From Nitrososphaerales archaeon (GTDB lineage: Archaea > Thermoproteota > Nitrososphaeria > Nitrososphaerales > CADDZS01): a stretch of 64,000 nt of DNA. Position numbers and translations under genes: made by a program. Below are positions 62,471-64,000 of this stretch, in pieces. The notes below the pieces were generated by a model. It made no database searches and was not told the origin of the DNA. It saw nothing but the letters and a program-made list of their open reading frames with translations. Where the stretch lies: assembly GCA_030041295.1 (NCBI GenBank), contig JASHOD010000036.1, positions 37,214 through 101,213 on the forward strand. The letters are read 5' to 3'. The first letter of the stretch is position 1, and each line of letters opens with the position of its first letter.

Positions 62471-63004
62471 TTAAGATTTTACTAGCAACGTTCTGCCTTC
62501 AGAATGCTCTGAAAGCTCACTCATTTCTTCCTTTTTCGCAAACTGAGTTGCCATGTCGGAAAGTGATGAAAGACGACGTTCAATTTGGTATTTATCAGCC
62601 TTCTTCAAACCATCTTTTGACTTCGCTAAGACGAGATAATTGTCTAACTCCGCTCTGAAAATATCGATACTATCCGCAGATTCGATTCCCTTTTGAACTG
62701 CAAATGCCGCAACAATTTCACATGCAAGTGTTTTGGACGCTTCTAACATTTCTTTGAGATTCTCAACATTTCTTTGACTAGATTCTGCTGCTTGATTCAG
62801 CGTGCTGGCTAGCCCGATAAAAAGAAGTCTTCTATTTACATCAATCAAGTAGTCGGCAGCGACGATACCCCGCCTAAAACTCTCGTTCTTGCTGGGCAGC
62901 TTATGAATCTCAGTTAAAGTCTTTAAAATCTCGGCTTCTTTCGGTCCATATTTCAAGAGTAGCTCATTTGTCAATTCTTTCCAGGCCTCCTGTTTCTTGC
63001 TCAT
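62471..63004 (-). CDS. Orphan helical protein
   Basis: 177 residues, almost all helical (long Leu/Glu/Lys-rich heptad-like regions). No family recognised. Its ATG 63004 is about 25 bases from a TTTATAG TATA box that sits inside a 22-bp inverted repeat (63019-63040), which suggests it is the first gene of an autoregulated unit. Confidence 0.45.
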   Translation of the reverse strand: MSKKQEAWKELTNELLLKYGPKEAEILKTLTEIHKLPSKNESFRRGIVAADYLIDVNRRLLFIGLASTLNQAAESSQRNVENLKEMLEASKTLACEIVAAFAVQKGIESADSIDIFRAELDNYLVLAKSKDGLKKADKYQIERRLSSLSDMATQFAKKEEMSELSEHSEGRTLLVKS

Positions 63005-63018
63005 AAATTGTATGGGAA

Positions 63019-63040
63019 AGCATATCTATAAACATATGCT
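63019..63040. promoter_or_regulatory. Operator-like inverted repeat over the orphan operon promoter
   Basis: agcatat (63019-63025) and atatgct (63034-63040) are perfect inverted copies separated by 8 bases; the spacer contains the minus-strand TATA box TTTATAG. Binding of a dimeric regulator here would block transcription of the 63004 gene. Confidence 0.5.
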
Positions 63041-63083
63041 TTGTCATATATATAGCTGTATACTGTTAATCACGCGAAAACAA

Positions 63084-63572
63084 TCAAGGTTCGCATGAGT
63101 CGCGCATCATCTCTTGGATAATTTGATAGATATTCTTACTGAGTCCAGAAATATTCCACGATGGAATTTGACCTGAAGTAATATTTGCAAAGGTTACGCT
63201 AATGCTGCTCAGACTCATAAGAGTAGTATCGTCAAAGTCCTGCTCAGCTTCGACTTTCATCCTGAAAAACTGATGATGATTAGGGCCACTGAAACGAACT
63301 TCAGGCGGCAACAAAATATCGTCTGGATTCATGAAAATTGGTCTCCATCCTCTCCTAACCATTACAAAGCATAACTCGTTTTTGTAATTGTATGCGAAAA
63401 CGATTGGCTCATAGTCTTCCCACCAAAATACTCCATCTCTCGGCCAATGGTACCAGAATATCTCAAAGTAAGAACCTGAAGGATAATCTCTCCTTTCATA
63501 GATAATATTGATAAGACCCGCTGCTGCGTCTCTTGTCATATAAGCTATGTGGGAAGTGACATTTGCCGACAA
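63084..63572 (-). CDS. Orphan protein of unknown function
   Basis: 162 residues, beta-rich with aromatic clusters (FEIFWYHWPRDGVFWWEDYEP) and a C-terminal strand-helix region (SSISVTFANITSGQIPSWNI). Not recognised. Lies 79 bases upstream of the helical orphan on the same strand. Confidence 0.45.
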   Translation of the reverse strand: MSANVTSHIAYMTRDAAAGLINIIYERRDYPSGSYFEIFWYHWPRDGVFWWEDYEPIVFAYNYKNELCFVMVRRGWRPIFMNPDDILLPPEVRFSGPNHHQFFRMKVEAEQDFDDTTLMSLSSISVTFANITSGQIPSWNISGLSKNIYQIIQEMMRDSCEP

Positions 63573-64000
63573 CGAATTGCATTTTTTACAAGCGAAAATC
63601 AGCCTAATTATTCATTTACAGGAATTTCAAGAAGCTACTTCATATTGCTCGGATGCGGTCGCCGGGATTGAGCACCGAGCGGGGCTACAATCTGGGGCAG
63701 ATATATGCTAAAATCCATCTATTGGTACATGTCGGCCTATTCCAATCCTAAGAAAGGTCAAAGGTTAGTTAGTTAGACAATCCGCCTATGATTGTCTACG
63801 GGAAGAACGATGGAAGTTATTCTCTTTGGGCCATATCGCAAGAAAGGTGTACTATTTTGGAAGAGCAACATCAACGAGTTCAAACAGAACTGGAACAACT
63901 TTCACTAGAGAAGTGAACGTTGAAGAAGTTGAAGATTAACATCAACAAGAACTTTGAATATGCCGAATGAATTCTTAGAAAAAATTCAATTGGGGGGAAG
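63573..64000. other. Right flank with second 39-bp repeat and one small frame
   Basis: Contains repeat copy 2 (63654-63692). A 42-codon plus frame (ATG 63788 to TGA 63916) reads VYGKNDGSYSLWAISQERCT and then a coiled-coil-like tail; it could be a small protein. Nothing else supported up to the window edge. Confidence 0.35.
63654..63692 (+). repeat. 39-bp direct repeat, right copy (att-like)
   Basis: Second copy of the repeat at 61540-61578, same orientation, identical over its first 20 bases and differing at three positions after that. The two copies enclose about 2.1 kb with four orphan genes. Confidence 0.6.

Noticed and set aside
63654..63692. tRNA gene suggested by the tRNA-like 3' end on the minus strand
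   Set aside because: Only the 3' acceptor/T-arm end can be matched. The T-loop is altered and no D-arm, anticodon arm or 5' acceptor strand pairs with it, so it is treated as a repeat and not a tRNA.

Overview
The window is archaeal chromosome. On the minus strand at 17.8-22.9 kb it carries Nop10, aIF2-alpha, eS27, eL42, a GINS subunit and both subunits of the archaeo-eukaryotic primase. Many genes have a TATA-like box about 25-30 bp before the start codon, which suggests leaderless transcripts, and TTG/GTG starts are frequent. FtsZ, a KaiC-like ATPase and a P450 next to this machinery suggest a mesophilic or soil member of the Nitrososphaerota (Thaumarchaeota) or a relative. No ammonia-oxidation genes are present. 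The lineage is inference. I found no complete tRNA, no rRNA and no CRISPR array.

Layout. 0-4.1 kb: FtsZ (cut by the window edge), adenine phosphoribosyltransferase, a metallophosphoesterase and an APC permease. 4.2-15.3 kb: a nucleobase/carbamoyl metabolism block. It holds an HpPgdA/imidase-like deacetylase, a TRZ/ATZ-type deaminase, carbamate kinase, a xanthine-dehydrogenase-type molybdenum subunit, an SHMT-like PLP enzyme, PyrI, PyrB, a divergent dihydroorotase/allantoinase and a CodA-like amidohydrolase. Six of these genes (PyrB to the deaminase) run head to tail on the minus strand and may form one operon in which carbamate kinase makes or uses the carbamoyl phosphate handled by PyrB. 15.3-17.8 kb: pyroglutamyl peptidase, an EamA transporter and an unknown beta-rich protein. 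17.8-22.9 kb: translation and replication genes. 23.0-24.5 kb: MoaE, MoaB and MoaC, which could supply cofactor to the molybdenum enzyme.

25-32 kb: a frameshifted GNAT, an FHA-like protein, an ABC exporter whose permease is fused to a YhfC-like membrane domain, a nucleoside phosphorylase, a DUF971 protein and a NucS-like nuclease. 32-38 kb: a Na+/H+ antiporter, glutamate dehydrogenase, a flavin reductase and several small membrane proteins. 38-43 kb: a coiled-coil repeat protein with a proline/valine-rich linker, a Cys-rich acidic protein and at least two decayed genes. 43-52 kb: a GNAT, a CocE-type hydrolase, a macrodomain protein, a cytochrome P450 and a bacterial-type S-adenosylmethionine synthetase interrupted by a 450-residue intein with LAGLIDADG motifs. 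52-61 kb: an SDR, a VOC protein, secreted Ser/Thr-rich proteins, an S9 peptidase, a CBS protein and the KaiC-like ATPase.

61.5-63.7 kb: four orphan genes of no recognisable family lie between two 39-bp direct repeats. The first 20 bases of each repeat are identical and resemble the reverse complement of a tRNA 3' end. The segment looks like a small integrated element or its remnant, and it has a promoter overlapped by an inverted repeat. The most unusual items are the MetK intein, the YhfC-ABC fusion, this repeat-bounded segment, and enzymes that have lost expected residues (a CodA-like protein without its Glu, a NucS-like protein without its Lys, and a PyrI without a recognisable allosteric domain).
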